Assembly (NCBI GenBank): GCA_963707135.1
Contig: CAVPOY010000006.1
Coordinates: 1 to 64,000 of the forward strand
Reading direction: 5' to 3'
Length of the DNA stretch: 64,000 nucleotides
Source of the DNA: JBGSTR01 sp963707135
Lineage (GTDB): Bacteria > Pseudomonadota > Gammaproteobacteria > Chromatiales > Chromatiaceae
Below the pieces are notes generated by a model that saw nothing but the letters and a program-made list of their open reading frames with translations, was not told where the DNA came from and searched no databases. Of this stretch, positions 63,507-64,000 are shown piece after piece (position 1 is the first letter of the stretch; every line of letters starts with the position of its first letter). The position numbers and the translations under genes were made by a program.

Positions 63507-64000
63507 CTAGCTGCCAATCGAGTCGAGCCGCTTTTCCAGGTTTCCACCCCAGCGCCAGAACTTATAGGTATCAGTTCGCGTCAGCTCGAAGCTGCTGCCG
63601 CCGACCGTTAGGACGAGTTGTCTCATGCGGCGGGCCGCCAAGGCTCGACATAGGGCCACGACGAGTGCCTCCAGACCGGGGAGCGCGTCTAGCCAACTTC
63701 CAGAGTCGTCATCTTCCAGCGAGCACCAAAGACGGTCCCAGAAGATCAGCGTCGACTCCGGCAGGTCCAGCGCCATCAACGCGCTGGCGCTATCGAGGGG
63801 CAGCAGCCAGCTGTTGGCGGCACGCGCCAGACCCACGGACAGAACGTGGTCGCCAACCACCTGCGCAGGACCGCCGCCGACCGACGGCAGCGCCCCTCCG
63901 CCCCAGGGCCAGATCCCGCCGATGGTCGGGCGCCCCTCCCGCTCGCGAGCCAGGTTGACCGGGTGCCCGTGGAACAGCATCTGGGCCTCGTTGATCCAGG
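63507..64000 (-). CDS. Cofactor-independent phosphoglycerate-mutase-like regulatory protein (COG4255-like), 3' part
   Basis: Open at the right window edge, so the N-terminus is missing. The visible part reads WINEAQMLFHGHPVNLAR then GGIWPWGGGALP, a signature of the COG4255/RPE-type phosphoglycerate-mutase-like proteins in proteobacteria; ANSWLLPLDSASALMALDL, WCSLEDDDSGSWLDALPGLE and TDTYKFWRWG complete the domain. Catalytic function is unproven. It converges on the surface-antigen gene. Confidence 0.72.
   Translation of the reverse strand, partial: WINEAQMLFHGHPVNLAREREGRPTIGGIWPWGGGALPSVGGGPAQVVGDHVLSVGLARAANSWLLPLDSASALMALDLPESTLIFWDRLWCSLEDDDSGSWLDALPGLEALVVALCRALAARRMRQLVLTVGGSSFELTRTDTYKFWRWGGNLEKRLDSIGS

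Overview
The window looks like a GC-rich gammaproteobacterial chromosome, most plausibly a purple-sulfur-bacterium relative (Chromatiales). That placement is an inference from gene content and style: TamA/TamB, OMPLA, GlgC, a compact Mrp antiporter operon and a FixL/FixJ-like pair. No 16S or photosynthesis gene is present to prove it.

Layout. (1) 1-5.0 kb is a decayed accessory edge: the end of a conjugation TraG-like gene with a lysozyme-like C-terminus, a broken membrane/YbjQ-like gene, an intact Phd/VapC toxin-antitoxin pair, a 54-residue membrane peptide and a shattered alpha/beta hydrolase. (2) 5.0-16.2 kb carries a 1011-residue AsmA/TamB-like protein, a 442-bp internally deleted IS4-type element, a CadC-like membrane regulator (wHTH-TM-TolB-TPR) divergent from a small secreted protein, a DUF2252 protein, a FixL/FixJ-like two-component system and an outer-membrane protein. 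(3) 16.3-24.9 kb is the most rearranged part: a periplasmic alkylsulfatase with a LysM-like N-terminus, followed by an island (hairpin repeat, IS1182-type transposase, hairpin repeat, hsdM, VapC, VapB, PIN toxin, AbrB antitoxin, 3' piece of hsdR) that ends inside the 3' third of a second alkylsulfatase copy. The two sulfatase 3' regions are collinear and show a 91-bp TA-flanked inverted-repeat insertion present in one copy and absent from the other. (4) 25-34 kb holds a MipA-like porin and a probable nine-gene minus-strand operon: patatin phospholipase, GntP-type permease, OMPLA, then mrpE-F-G-B-C-D. (5) 34-42 kb has tamA-tamB, a PerM/AI-2E permease and a small proline-rich secreted protein. 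(6) 42-49.4 kb has a glutamate flavour: a DAACS carrier fused to a type-3 solute-binding domain, a rhodanese lipoprotein, GltS, an Anbu proteasome-like peptidase directly followed by glutaminase, and a CREST-type membrane hydrolase. (7) 49.7-52 kb is a run of small or broken secreted proteins. (8) 52-64 kb returns to core genes: an LTA-synthase-like sulfatase-fold enzyme, tRNA-Ser(UGA), a BAX-inhibitor-1 protein, crcB-DUF190-serS, PilZ, glgC, a multi-PAS protein, a YbaK-like deacylase, a surface-antigen protein and the 3' end of a phosphoglycerate-mutase-like gene.

Many conserved genes are interrupted by single-base frame changes; in tamB, the alkylsulfatase, the Anbu gene, glsA, the SH3 gene and the outer-membrane gene, removing one base (three in glsA) restores a family-like C-terminus. 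The extra base in the alkylsulfatase is directly visible against its paralogous copy. The density suggests sequence or assembly error for at least some of these, so they should not all be read as pseudogenes.
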